Translations under genes and position numbers: made by a program
Part shown: piece by piece, positions 13,701 through 26,700 of the stretch
Position numbering within the stretch: position 1 is the stretch's first letter
Layout of the letters: every line of letters begins with the position of its first letter
Notes under the pieces: model-generated
Seen by the model: only the letters and a program-made list of their open reading frames with translations
What the model was told of the DNA's origin: nothing
Database searches by the model: none
Origin: Hippasteria phrygiana
Taxonomy: Eukaryota > Echinodermata > Asteroidea > Valvatida > Goniasteridae
Length of the DNA: 64,000 nt
Direction of reading: 5' to 3'
NCBI GenBank assembly: GCA_037893225.1
Contig: JAZGUH010000408.1
Location: 578,236 to 642,235 of the forward strand

Positions 13701-16700
13701 GTAGCGGAAGAGTCAAATCGAATCGGCAAAATCTTTGTTGTATCTCTTGATATGTTTACCACAACCGAGAGAGAAAAGCAACTTGCTTCTTCTTCGAATC
13801 AGTCAAATGACTGTGTCACAATTATGAATATCCGACTCCCATGAAATTTGGGCTTCTCTTCCCTATTATTGGTTAAACCCTCTCACGTGACCGGCAACTC
13901 TCCCAATTATTGATAAATCGATCAATAGCTGGGCATGCGTAATACTATACCGTATTTCATGGTGCCCAAATTTCACGCTACATCGGCATGGCTTAACCTT
14001 GTCCACAGGGCAAACTCTATTTTCAACCTTGTTTGAATTAGATGAGCAAAAATACGAAAAAATTACTTCCGACCGACCGACCCTCTTTTCCAATTTGACC
14101 TGTCCGAGGGCAACACGACATTATTTTTGTTTCACGTACCGGATTTTAGTTACACAGTTTCAGAAAAATATCGAAAAACACTGAAATTCAGAATAACATA
14201 GTTATAACAAAGCATGGTTGAATTGAATCCCACAGACAGTGCGTATATTATATTACAGATACATTTGTAATACAGGTACAGTGTATATAAGTTGAATAAT
14301 TCGTCATCGTTTTCACGAACTGACACTCACGCGCACCTGGGTGTCAGTTCGTGGAACCGCGTACTGAGTAAATTTCGGTTTCACGAACTGACACCCAGGT
14401 GTGCGCGCGCACATCGGGCACTGACTCGCTAGAGAAGACTTCGTTTTCACGAATTGACACGCAAGCATGTAGCGGAAATACCATTCCAAGAAAAACGCTT
14501 TGAAAGCTTTGACACGAATCTACTCCATCTGTATACTTGTGGGTTTACAGAAACATTGAACTGAAAACCTCTAAGCTCGTGACATTAGGAATGGTTTAAG
14601 TTCGTGAAAATGAAAATGTGATTAGCGCGCGCTCCCCTACTTGGGTGTCAGTTCGTCAAAACGAAAATTGCTCGGTTCTGTAAAATACGCGCGCGACCTG
14701 GCACTCACGCGCAGAGAGTGTCAGTTCGTGGTACAAACTACCAAAAGACAAGACGAGAAGAGCACAGACTGTGTGGGCATCATGACGAATGAAAAGACAA
14801 ACATCAGACGCACATACAAATTAGTCCAAAGAGCATAGCTGTAATCGCGAATACATACATTATTGTCAGACAGCCGGACGGCTGAAATGCATCAAATCAA
14901 AGCGACGCAGAGACTATACAACTTGTGTTTTGCGCAGTAAACCTACAGTAGTAGGGTAATGAAGACAACTGCTGGAATTATATTCAGACGGGCAAAGACA
15001 CACGCGGGTTGAAACTTGCCACCTGGCCGGTTGACGTCCGTACACGCCAATCTATGCATTTTCAATCCATTATTGGGTATTGTGTACGTTATGCTTGGCT
15101 GCACAAACCGGCATGGCGCCCCCATACCCATACGCAAGGGGTTAAAAGGTAGTGTACACGATTGGTAATCCTCCATTTTTTTTACTGAATTATTACGAAA
15201 TACCTTACTAGACTATAAGTTAATAGTAGTCTCAATCATCCTGTGAAATGGTGGCACCAGGTGTGCTGTCGTTGTCAAGAAAAGTGGAAATTTATATCGT
15301 TGTCCAACAATTTCCAGTTGGAAATCGTTGGAAAACTGCCTTGTGGCCTTTAGTCAAGGCGCGCGTGGCTACCCGGACAAGTGGCGCGCCCCGGACATGC
15401 TGGTATTCGGGGCGCGTCACGCGTCCAGCTAGCCACGCACGCCTTGACTAAAGGCTATCATCCGCCCGACGGTTGAAAACGAGTGCTGTTTTCTCTCTCT
15501 TTTTTTCGCCATCCAACAACGCAAAACCGCCCATTTCTGAAAATTGCAACAACGACCAATCATGTACACTACTTTTAAGGGCACGAATGTATCAACACAG
15601 AAATGTTTGTGTGCGTGTGCGGATTAAATATGTACCATTACTTCTGCACAATGCTGCATCCAGGGCAACTTCCTAATCACAACGTGAAGCGGAATCGTTT
15701 TTCATAATTCCTCGCGGGAATTTCACGCGTCTGTCAATAATGTCTCGGTCAACATTGCGATGGATCGGTAATATCTTAGCAGCGATCATCAACCACCCCT
15801 CGGGTGCAGGTGCCTTGATAATCCACGTCATTTAAACGGCGTGTAATAAACAGACGGGAGGGTCGGATTTCTGCCCAGCCCGGCAGACCATTCAATGCAG
15901 TTGTGATCTCGATGAGTTCGTTGGCTTAACTTGAAGATCTAGTTTCGATCTATTTCGTCCATCGAGTATATCAGCATTGTGAGTCCCTACGTAGAGGTAA
16001 ATTCGAAGCTTAGTTTGTTCTCTCTCCACAAATTAATAATAAAAAAACAGGAGACAACACACGGATTACATTATGTAGCACAGAAAAGAGACAGGCAGAT
16101 GTGTGGTCGGTTCGAGACCGGCGTTTTGTGGTATCGCAATTTTCGAGAATGTATGGAGGGTTTTTGAAATGTTTGAAGAATTTCAGAATATGCCTACATT
16201 TAGACATTATCGGGAATATTTTTGAGAGGAGGGAGAGGGCTAATATGTGTGTTTTTTAATTGGGGAGGGGAAACGTTGGGGAGGGCATATAGCCTTAGAT
16301 CCAAAACAATCTAAGAAAAATGTGAGATCAAACCAATGAAACCTCTCGTACATCATGATAATAGTACAGCATAAAAAGTACATGTACATGTATATACATG
16401 TACTTTACTAGAGCCCTTCGAGGAAAGGAAAAAGCTATGTACAGAAAAAGCAAGGAAACTTACGACGTATTATATACTCAAAATCACCGATATGAATACA
16501 AGCCTTGGAGATATACACTGATCCCTCATAGAGCGCCCTGCACATTCAGAAACGCTGGGGAAATATAATTGGTTTTCCAGACACAGCTCTGGCAAATTAC
16601 TGCCCTTCACATTTTAAACAAAACCACACATCAAAGATGAAAGGGCAAGTCTGTTTGAACACTTACATGTTGTATAAGACAATATCTGGTTTCCAGATGT

Positions 16701-19700
16701 CGGTGGAGGGAAGGGTTATCTTAGTGATGCCATCGAAATCCTCTGGGTTCCAACGTAGACTGGCGTCAGTCCAATGCTAACAATAAATGCACATCAGAGT
16801 GTAAAATTACCCCTTTCCCAACACTTATCTGCGATCACAGATATCACCAACTATCGTTAAATCTTGTACTTTAAGGCACGATTAAAGCTTTTCTGTGCCG
16901 GCTGTAGGAATTTCCATCCTCATGGATATATTGTCCGCCGAAACCGATTGTCCAGAGCTGGCTAGGATATTTATCTCCCCAAAGCTTCCCTGAGAAAATA
17001 GTGTCATCCCGTGATATTTCGTCGCCTAATCTATCAGGGAAAGTTTTTCGTTGGCAAACGTGTCCCCAAAATAGACGAATAAAAGAATTGCGTCTGTTAA
17101 ATGTAGTATACACCATTTGCTTTTGCTGTAATTTTCAGAAATAAATGGATTTGGGGTTGGTATTGTATAGCGTGCTAGCAAATACTGTGACACTGACCTG
17201 TTTAAAGTTTCGTGTGCATAGATGTTGTTAAAACAGAGAGAAACGAAATTTGTTCTAGTAGTCTGGTTCCCTGATCATACTTTAGACAAAACGGAGCAAT
17301 TTATAGACGTCAGGGAATTATCAGGTCGGGGAACTAGACTATTTCCAACGATTGTCGGCCGACAATCATTGGAAAACGATATGAACGACAGCACACAAGG
17401 TGCCTTCACAGGATGCTTGAGACTGCTATTTACTTACAGTCTAGTACAGTATTTCGTAATAATTTAGTAGTTAGGCCTACGTTTTTCTATTTTTTAATTG
17501 TGTATACTACCTTAAGCTAGAAACTGTTTCTTACAATTGTTTAAAACAAAATGTACATTTGGTGTATTTATTCTCTGTGCTTGAAACCACCGTGTAAGCT
17601 ACAGCTAGCAGCTTTATGATATTAAATAAGTGAACCGAGTCATTTGTTAAATGTGTCAAACACTACGTGTACATGTATATGGCGAGACCATAGAGACGCT
17701 GTAATAATGTGAATATCAAGTTACTCTTTACTAATATAATATGCCAAATATTGAACTGATGTAGCATGGAAAAATACAAAGACAAGACTCGGTTATTGAA
17801 GAGATTACGTGTTTCCTCCATAAGAAAACGCGAGACTCGATACCACATGCAATTGAGCAGAAACCAATGCAACCATGGAATCCTTTTCCAATCAGGGCCC
17901 ACTTGCACAGCGCTGCGTGGCCGCAATTATTGCTCAGCATTTTGTTCACGCCAGGCGAAACCCAGGGGACCGAGGGGTACACCCCTCTTGTCCCTATACT
18001 TTATACACACGATACCAGCACGATTGTGGGGCATAGAGGTACCCCCCCCCCCCTTGTCCTTATACCCTATACATACTCCATACTATTGTTACCTAACACC
18101 CCCCCCCCCCCCCCTAGATTTCTGAAAAGAATTCCTGAGATTTCGGGAACAAAATGACCAACACAAAGGGGGTGGGGGGGGGGGGGGTCCCTTTGCCCAT
18201 ATCTTGATTCATATAAATCACACTCCAGACTACTGTTACCTAACACATCCCCAGATATCTGAAAGGTATGGAATTCTATATCTGCCATTTCAAACGTCGA
18301 GCGTCGCCCGTCGCCCTCCAAAAACGTCGCCCGTCGACCGTCGCCCTAAGACCTTCAGTGAGTTTGACATAACCATCGTTTTCTTTACTGTGTGCATGGG
18401 ATAGATAGGGTAGGGTATACTTCCTAGGTACAGTAAATTTACGTGCGTCGCCCATGAGAAAGGCCAATATTTGCTAATATTTGCATAACACGCTCCCATT
18501 GGCTGAATTGCAAATTAATGAACTTGTCATTGCACTATCAATTAGCATCTGGCCTTACTGAGCAACTGTGTCAATTTTAATATAAGATCAATCAATCCAA
18601 ACTGATGTTTAAAATGGTACGAAAATATGCAATCTCAATGTTTTCCTATTTCTCCCTTCCAGCACCGAACAGAAAGTGACACTGATTGTCTAATGTTGTT
18701 AATCTTTTTAATTTATTGATTTTTCTAGTGTCCGTTTTCTGCTTTAAATCTCACATCGATTGTATTTTACAATCACAAAGAAGATGAAACAAAAACTAGC
18801 AATTAGAAATACCAAAAAATACAATGAATACTAGCACTTTAAAAGAGTTTATAATATTTTACAAATATTCAGACACAAAAATGAGAAATTGGATTTAAAA
18901 GTGATATCATAATCGAAACAAAAGAGACAGGAACGGGAAGCGGAAAGAACGGGGACTTAAATAACAATGTTAATTTGTATATGAAGAAAACAATAGACGT
19001 AATGCACCTTAATTAATACATTAAATTTAGCCATTAAAGAACAACATCACAAAATAAAGAAAGACGTGTGATTAAGATAAAGAAAGTACAAATTAGTATG
19101 CTTAGGCTAAAAATGAAATGGTATTTGATTAAAAAAATATAATTAGGGGCAATTAAAAGGTTAACTTTGAGCACATGACTTTAGCAGAAGCATTTTAATG
19201 ATGACAACAAAGCGAAGTCGTGTTCTTTGCGCAAGCCCCCCTTGGGGATGACTGGTCAGTGCGACCGTGAGACATAATTTGTTATGTGATACATGACAAG
19301 TTAAAGCTGGTGTACACGATTGGTAACCCTCCAATTTCTTTTACTGGATTTATTACGAAATACCTTACGAGACTGTAAGTTAATAGTAGTGCTGGCATTT
19401 GGGGCGCGTCACACGTCCAGCTAGCCACGCGCGCCTTGACTAAAGGCTATCATCCGCCCGACGGTTGAAAATGGGCGCCGTTTTTCCCTCGTGTTTTTCG
19501 CCATCCAACAACGCAAAACTTTGAACAGGTCAGTGGAAAGATATTTCCTATAAAATACTAACCCCAAAATCCACCCATTTCTGAAAATTGCAACAGTGAC
19601 CAATCATGTACACTACATTTAAAATGGAAGCTGCAGAGTGGAAGCCAAAACCCTGCCCCATGAACAAATGTATTAGGGGTATTTAGGTATTAGGTATCGA

Positions 19701-20689
19701 ATTCCATCCCATCCGCTCGAGGGAAAGTCCACCCTGAGTTTATAATAACATCATGTTAAAGAACTTAATTGCAATTGTGACTTACTTTTTATTTCATTTT
19801 GATTGGTTTCGGTAATCGTATAAACCGGATATTTTTTTCATAACGCGCCTGCCGTCATGCGAGCCGCCCTTTTGCTCTGGAATATCGGTACATCCAGGAT
19901 ACTGTGACGTGGTAGCCGCGCTACCAAGCCGGCCGGCCGGGTACCCGGCCGGCCCCGCGGCCTGAGCTAGCTGTGCGAGTGCAGTGAACCATTCTCCGTA
20001 CATGCAACACGCACGAGGACGTGGCAGGGTTGTTCCTTGACGCACGTCTGTTTTCCATATTCCTGGCGAATTTTTGCCCGACTGCTAAAGCAAAACTCGG
20101 TCGTGCTGTAGTACAGCAACACCATGACGATTTGGCAAGCTTTTGTCTGCTCAAATAGACCGAATTCTCGAAAAGGTCTCAGCTTCTTCCAAATTCCCAA
20201 TCCCCAAAAGACCGGATATTTGTAAGAAATGGCTGAACAATATAAAAACGCGAAGTTCGACTTTGAACCAGATTGCTTCGAGGAAAATCGGCAGGCAGTT
20301 TCCCTGGGGTAGGCTAAGAATCTTCGAGATGACGAAGTGCCTAACATATTTTCTTTCCTACCAAAACAGACTTTGGGCTCTTCTAAAAAACATACGAAAA
20401 ACCACGATAAATTGCGGCACGTCAAATCGAAGTAAACATCAGCCTTACGCATACACGCAATAGTCGGGCGCCTTATAAAACATAAGTATTCATATGCAGC
20501 AAGCTGTGTCTAGGTGGGATACCAGTGCATACCGCACGTAGCCAACTGTACCCAGCACGATATGGGGCAGAGGGGTACCCTCCTTTTGTCCCTATATCCT
20601 ATACACTCTCCAGACTATTGTTACCTGATACATCCCCCCTGGACCTCTGAAAAGAATTCATGAGATTCCGGGAACACAATGACCAACAC

Positions 20690-20721
<32 letters not shown>

Positions 20722-23700
20722 GGTTTCCTCTGCCCCATATCGTGCATCATTATGAAGCCAACCATGGGTTTCCATTGAGGCGGGGACACGACGTCATAAT
20801 CTCCCGGATGTCGCGGGAATTTCGAACAGTATGGACGCGCCCTTTGTACTGCTGAATGGCAAGAAATCGTAAATATAAAGGGCGCGCGTGTCGTTCTCCA
20901 TAACAAAGAAAATCCAACTCTCGGTGCAGTCTGTATGTTAGTGTATGTTCTTTTAGACTAGATACAATGGTACTTTTTTTTCCATCCTGGTCAGGACTTT
21001 CTATTGTCCTACACACTAACCCATCCCCATAGACTAAGCACTAGTTTGCCTGTCCTCACTTTTCCGGAACAAAGAAATAAGCGTGAGGACAGTATTGTTC
21101 CCTTTGTTGAACCCTCCTTTTTGTCCTCACCAGTACGTAAATAATTATACAATATTATAGAGCCTGGAATTCTCCTTTAAGTGCAAAGGTCAAACACCTG
21201 ACGGTCTGGTTATGGGGCGACGTTTTGTAGGGCGACGTGCGACGTATTGAAGGGCGTCGCGCGACGTTTGAAGGGCGACTGGTGACGTTTGAGAATTCCC
21301 GAGATTCTGGGAATACAATGACCAACACAAGGGGGATCCCTCCATATCTTGCTTTAAATGCGCCAGGCAGCAAATAGCTGAGAGCCAGTCGCAAACAACA
21401 ACAATAATAACATGCCATTTTAGCTGGTACTTGCTCAGCAAAAGAATTGTCTTGTGCTCAGGAGATCTGTGTGCTAAATGGCTCCATTAAATTGTCGCGT
21501 GACGACAAAGGCCTGACGGTCTGCCTACCCCCGTTCATGAGGCTAGTCAATGTACACCCTTCCCCTCATCTGCCTGTCATAACTTGATATCCACATCCTT
21601 TCCACCGCTCGGCCTTGGTCAAGTTATATTTGTTGGTCAAAAACCCGCACAAATCCTTCCTACCAGTTGATTGATAGACTTTCGCACTGCTAGAACCTTG
21701 TAGTGGGTTTTATAGCTATAAAGGTATACATGCATAATAGCATGTTAGTCGGTTTTTATCCTTTATGGCAATTATATATATTTTTTGTTAAACGTTAATA
21801 TGTCCCCTTGGTTATATGCAGGCCGTCGCTAAGGGGTGGGGGCGGAGGACCCAGGCCCCCCTTTGCAAGCAATTGCCCCACCCCATTGGCAAAAACCAAA
21901 AGCATTAAAATTATATATAGTTGTGTTATTTTCTTGTGACGTGGCCCCCCAAGCTGGCACTGTGGCCCACCTGATGCCCGGAGCTGCTGACGGGCCTGGT
22001 TATATGCCATACAACTGTTATAAAAAGAAGACAGTGAACAAAGAAATTGACGAGTGGAATTTGACCCTGCGATATTCAGAACAGTGTCATTGTTCAGTGT
22101 CATTAATTAGTCGCTTTCTCTTGGACGTTACTCGCGATCTAATTACATCCGCGTCCCCAAGTTTGCAATATGGGCGTATAACGCAGGTAAGCCATTTTTA
22201 GCAATAACTTTTAATTTGTAATGAAATTTAGCCACGCTGTTCTCATACACTTTGAACAAGTATAAATACAAATTGGAATTTAATATGAACGTGTTCAACT
22301 GAGCCATCTTGGCGATTGTTAAAAATAAATATGATATGAATTATGGAAACCTGTTTAAGATTGAATTGCGTTTCAGCAAGACAAGATATGGAAGGGGGTT
22401 GTGGGAGCGGTAGAAATGTTACCGGCCGGGGCTCAATAGAAATGCCGCAGGTTTTAATTAACTGCCGTCAATTTCCCTCTTCCCCGCCCGGATTGATTCT
22501 GTCAGCTACGATGGTCGTTCAAATGGATCACAATATTCGGTGAATAGGCTGCCCGTTTTCGCACTCGTTTTTTGCTCCCTTCAAATTTGACATTTGCTGA
22601 AACAATATTTGATAAAGCACACTAATCTTAAGTGCCGGTGCTTTAAAAGGCATTGGCAGCGGTATTTTTGAACCCATTTATCAAATTGTCTGGCAGGACT
22701 GGCATTTAGAAGTCTATCTACACGGGAATATCTGTCAAAGATCACTGAGAATAATGTGTTCCATTCACTACAAAAGCTGTGTTTAGCAATTATACACTTT
22801 TCTAAACACTTTCTTGCTATCAGTTTGTAAACATATCGTATCGTAAAATTGGGCGTGATCCCCGGCTACGCGGCATTATGGGTTTATGACTTCTGATCTG
22901 ACTAGCGCCCCCTCAACCCACCCCGAACAAAGATACTGACAAGTTCGGAGACCGCCAACACAGGGTAAGATAGCTCAGTTGTTAGAGCACCGGTACGGTA
23001 TTCCGGAGGTCGCAGGTTCGAATCCCGCTCCTGCCAGTTTGCCAGTTTGCCAGTTTTCTTTGTTCAATTTGAAAGTTTGTAAACATGTTTAGAGTGTTGA
23101 GGGATAGTGTTTAGCCATTAGCTTCTAAACATGTTTACAAAACGTTAATTAACAAGATTGTGTTTAATTGCTAAACACAGTCTTGAGACTGCTCCCCTTC
23201 GAAATAGCTCCAACATTTTCACATTTAAGGAACTTGAATCACATGGTATCAATTATACACTTTGCAGACGGAAATCTGATATAAAATTACGCAAGCATGC
23301 CAGACTTTATTCACTCTCTTTCGATGTCAGTGACTTTTATACACAGTTATGCAATATCAGTGTTCCAAATTCAGTGACTGCCGCAGATGTAGAAATAATT
23401 AATGAAAAATAATCTGTTCTATATCGTGATATTTACCTGCCTCAGCCACACATTCGTCGTAAGTATTTGATTCCGCTCGTCCTGTAGACAGATTGAAAAC
23501 AATATCACCTAAAATAATTTGATGAAATGCCTCGTTCACTGATATACAGTGTGGCCCCCCCCTCCCCGCCCCCCCCCCCCCCCCCCCAAAAAGGACATCG
23601 ATAACTAAATCAGTATTCCTAATTTGTTGTGATTTATCATAAAACTAATACGTAGTACCAGAAAGTTTCATATGTCAGCTTTCATTGAACACCTTATGTG

Positions 23701-26700
23701 ATGTAATCCACGCATTATGACATAATGAACACTTCACCGAGACAGGTGCAAACGCTGTTTTGGGCGCTCAGTTTTGCGCCATTGAGCTAGGGCATCACTT
23801 TGAAGAAAGGAAAACAGACATTTTGTTATCATGGAAGGGCTGAAATTGACCATGTCACTGCACCTGATATTATGTAATCTCTTCTTCAATTTATTCAACA
23901 AATTCCTGTGTCAGGTGCGTAGGCACTTCAGATGTGAAGATGGTGCAGTAAATAACTGCACCATCTTCACATCTGAAGTCCCTGTCTTCATAAAGTGTTC
24001 ATTATTTCATAATGCCTGATTGGATAACATCAACATAAGGGTCATATAAAAGCCGACATTTTAAACTTTCAACAAATCAAGTAAACTGATTTATTTCTCT
24101 GTTTCCTATTTTTTAAGACACACTGTATACTGAAGCTGTTTCTTGGTTATTTGACACAGTGGGGAAGTCGGAAATACAGTCAAAATCAGTGAGGGAGGTA
24201 GTATGATGGGACCATTTAAATTTGTACTTGCACAGCAAAATACGATCATTTCTGCATGCTTAATTCCTATTGAGAGAAAAAAACAAATCAAAACTAAAAA
24301 GTATTCTGACAATTGAAGATCGGTGGGGCGTAATTTTCGGAAAGGGTGTGCATTGTGATTATACCCGTCAATAGTACGCGAAGAGGTAATACCCCTAGAA
24401 GTGACTCATTTTAACGAGGGATGGAAGTGACAAAAATGGTTAGATTTATTGGTGAACAAGTTTTGTTAATTTGTTTATTAAAACTGATTCAATCACCGGG
24501 CTTTTGCTTCAAGTTGACACAAACTTGACATAGGAGACAATCTAATAAAGCCAAATTGGCCGGAAGCATCATATTGAGTTGCACAAAATATTATACGCTC
24601 ACGAAACATTCTAGTTGACTGCTTGCCTGGCAGAGTACGCCTCCATTGGCTTTTGCCCCACCCACTACCCTTTTTCAGGCGGCCACAACGCAAGAGATAT
24701 AGAGCAAAAGCTAATTCATCGTAGACGGAAGTGCTAGACACTCTAGGGTATGGAACTCATTCCTCTCACGAGCTAGAGTGCTTTGAAACATTCCTATCAA
24801 TGGAACACGGATCTGAAAACCACTTGTCTAAATTGAAACAGGTTGATTGGTGTATTGATCCTACATATCCAGACTTCTCTAACCCCTTGGTGCCTCCAAT
24901 GCTCCACTAATATGTAGCAACAGTATTTCCATTTTCGGTTTAGTGGCCTATATGTCTGGTACCCTAGACACCTGATAGCAGTGGCGGATCTACGGTTTTT
25001 TTGGGGGGGGTTTAACCCCCCCCCCCCCCCCTTGGGCTGAAAAAAAAAAAACCATTGTCGGGTGTCGAAAATTCGGCACGCTGGGGTGTGTAGGCCAATC
25101 ACGTCAGGTAACCCCCCCCCCCCCCCCCCCTTGGTTAAAACCTAGATCCGCCCCTGGATAGTATTGTACTAGATGGCACATAGTACATGTAACGAAGTAG
25201 GGGGGACCTGCAGACTGGAAACATTTTTGTTGAAATGTCATCGCAGTGAATCGGGGCAAGCTGTCAGAGCGCGGCGATTAACACGGAGGGCAGTTGATCG
25301 ATGGGGCCGCAAGTTAAGTTGGGTGAATCTTGACCGGTTCTGGCGACAGAGGAACCGATAATGCAAGCAGCCGGTCTTTATCGCTTTCCTCTCCTAGGAA
25401 AGTATGTACACACGTATAGCTCTATACCCAGACTGGTCACATCCATCACTGCTTAATCCCCATCGTCAAGTACAGCAGTCCCAATCGTGTAAAGTGCCAG
25501 TTTCCTTTTTTTCTTCTTCTTCTTCGTCATCTTCAGCTCTTCCTCCTTTCGTCTTCTCCGGCTCTCTCCCGTCCGCGATTTTGCTTTCTTTAATCACGGA
25601 GCGCATAGCTCGCGGCGGCAATTCGAGACTTATTTGCCGGGGAAGTGATGGTGAGGGGGGTTGACGTCAAATGTTTCAGGTAGAGCGTCTTCATTGGGTT
25701 TGAGTCGATCGGAGTTTTTTTCCTTCCTTAAGTTGAGCAGAGTGCACGGTGCAGAATATGTGGTGGTTCGTGCAGGCTTAATATTGGCGCGCTGGAAATA
25801 CAATACTCCGAGTGCAGTGCACACATTTTGCCTCATCCTCTCGGTTTGTTTTCGTGTTGGTTTAGCTCATTGCCTATAGCAATAATGCAACATCTCAGGA
25901 AAACGCGCCTTTATGGACAGTTACTGAATGAGTGTTTGTCTTACCAATGGTCGAATAATGGCATAAATGTTTTTTTCTTAGTTAAATTGTTGACTTATTA
26001 ATTTAAAACCAAATGCAGTAAAAAGACATCTTTGATACAACATTTTCAATTCTGTAAGATAGCATTTCACCGTTTGGAATGCAGGTCAGACTAACTGCAA
26101 TCAGAGGGCAATGCTACAAGTTTTCAGGGCAAAGGTGAAGATAGGTGATGACGTCTATTTCGCTTTTTTTATTAACCCATAAGTTTGTAATATATGGTGG
26201 TCGAGGCACTTGAGGTATTAAAACTGAGGGAATTTGCTAACAATTCAAGTGCTATAAGTATCAGATTTTAGGCCATTTTATTTGCATGGAAATCGTTAAG
26301 TATTTTGACAGTCATGATGCTCTCGGGGAGGATTATAATAAGATGCAAAAGCACGTATATTCATTACTTTTTCGACGATTTGTGAAAAACTTCAAATGGA
26401 AAGCAGAAACAGAGGAAACATTTTGTCCTTATTGGAAAGTACCAATTTGGCAAAATATGCAAAAACAGAAAATGACGATTCGCCTACAATGTTGGTAAAA
26501 AAACGTACTTTTGCTATAAAAATGACGTCTCCTAAATTACGAAATCTGCGTTAAAACATGAAAGTTGCTACTTCAGCACAGGAAAACTATTCTGATAGCC
26601 GTTTCGAACAGAAGATAAACAACACAACAACAGTATGAATAATGGCATTTGAAAGCACTATTTGGACCTACAATTAAACCTAACAATTCCCACTAAACGA

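Noticed and set aside
18060..18120. Pro-rich coding region
   Set aside because: Caused by C homopolymers inside element Z.
22963..23035. tRNA gene
   Set aside because: A and B boxes are present, but the same unit recurs four times with shared non-tRNA flanks and lacks a proper acceptor stem, so it is a SINE.
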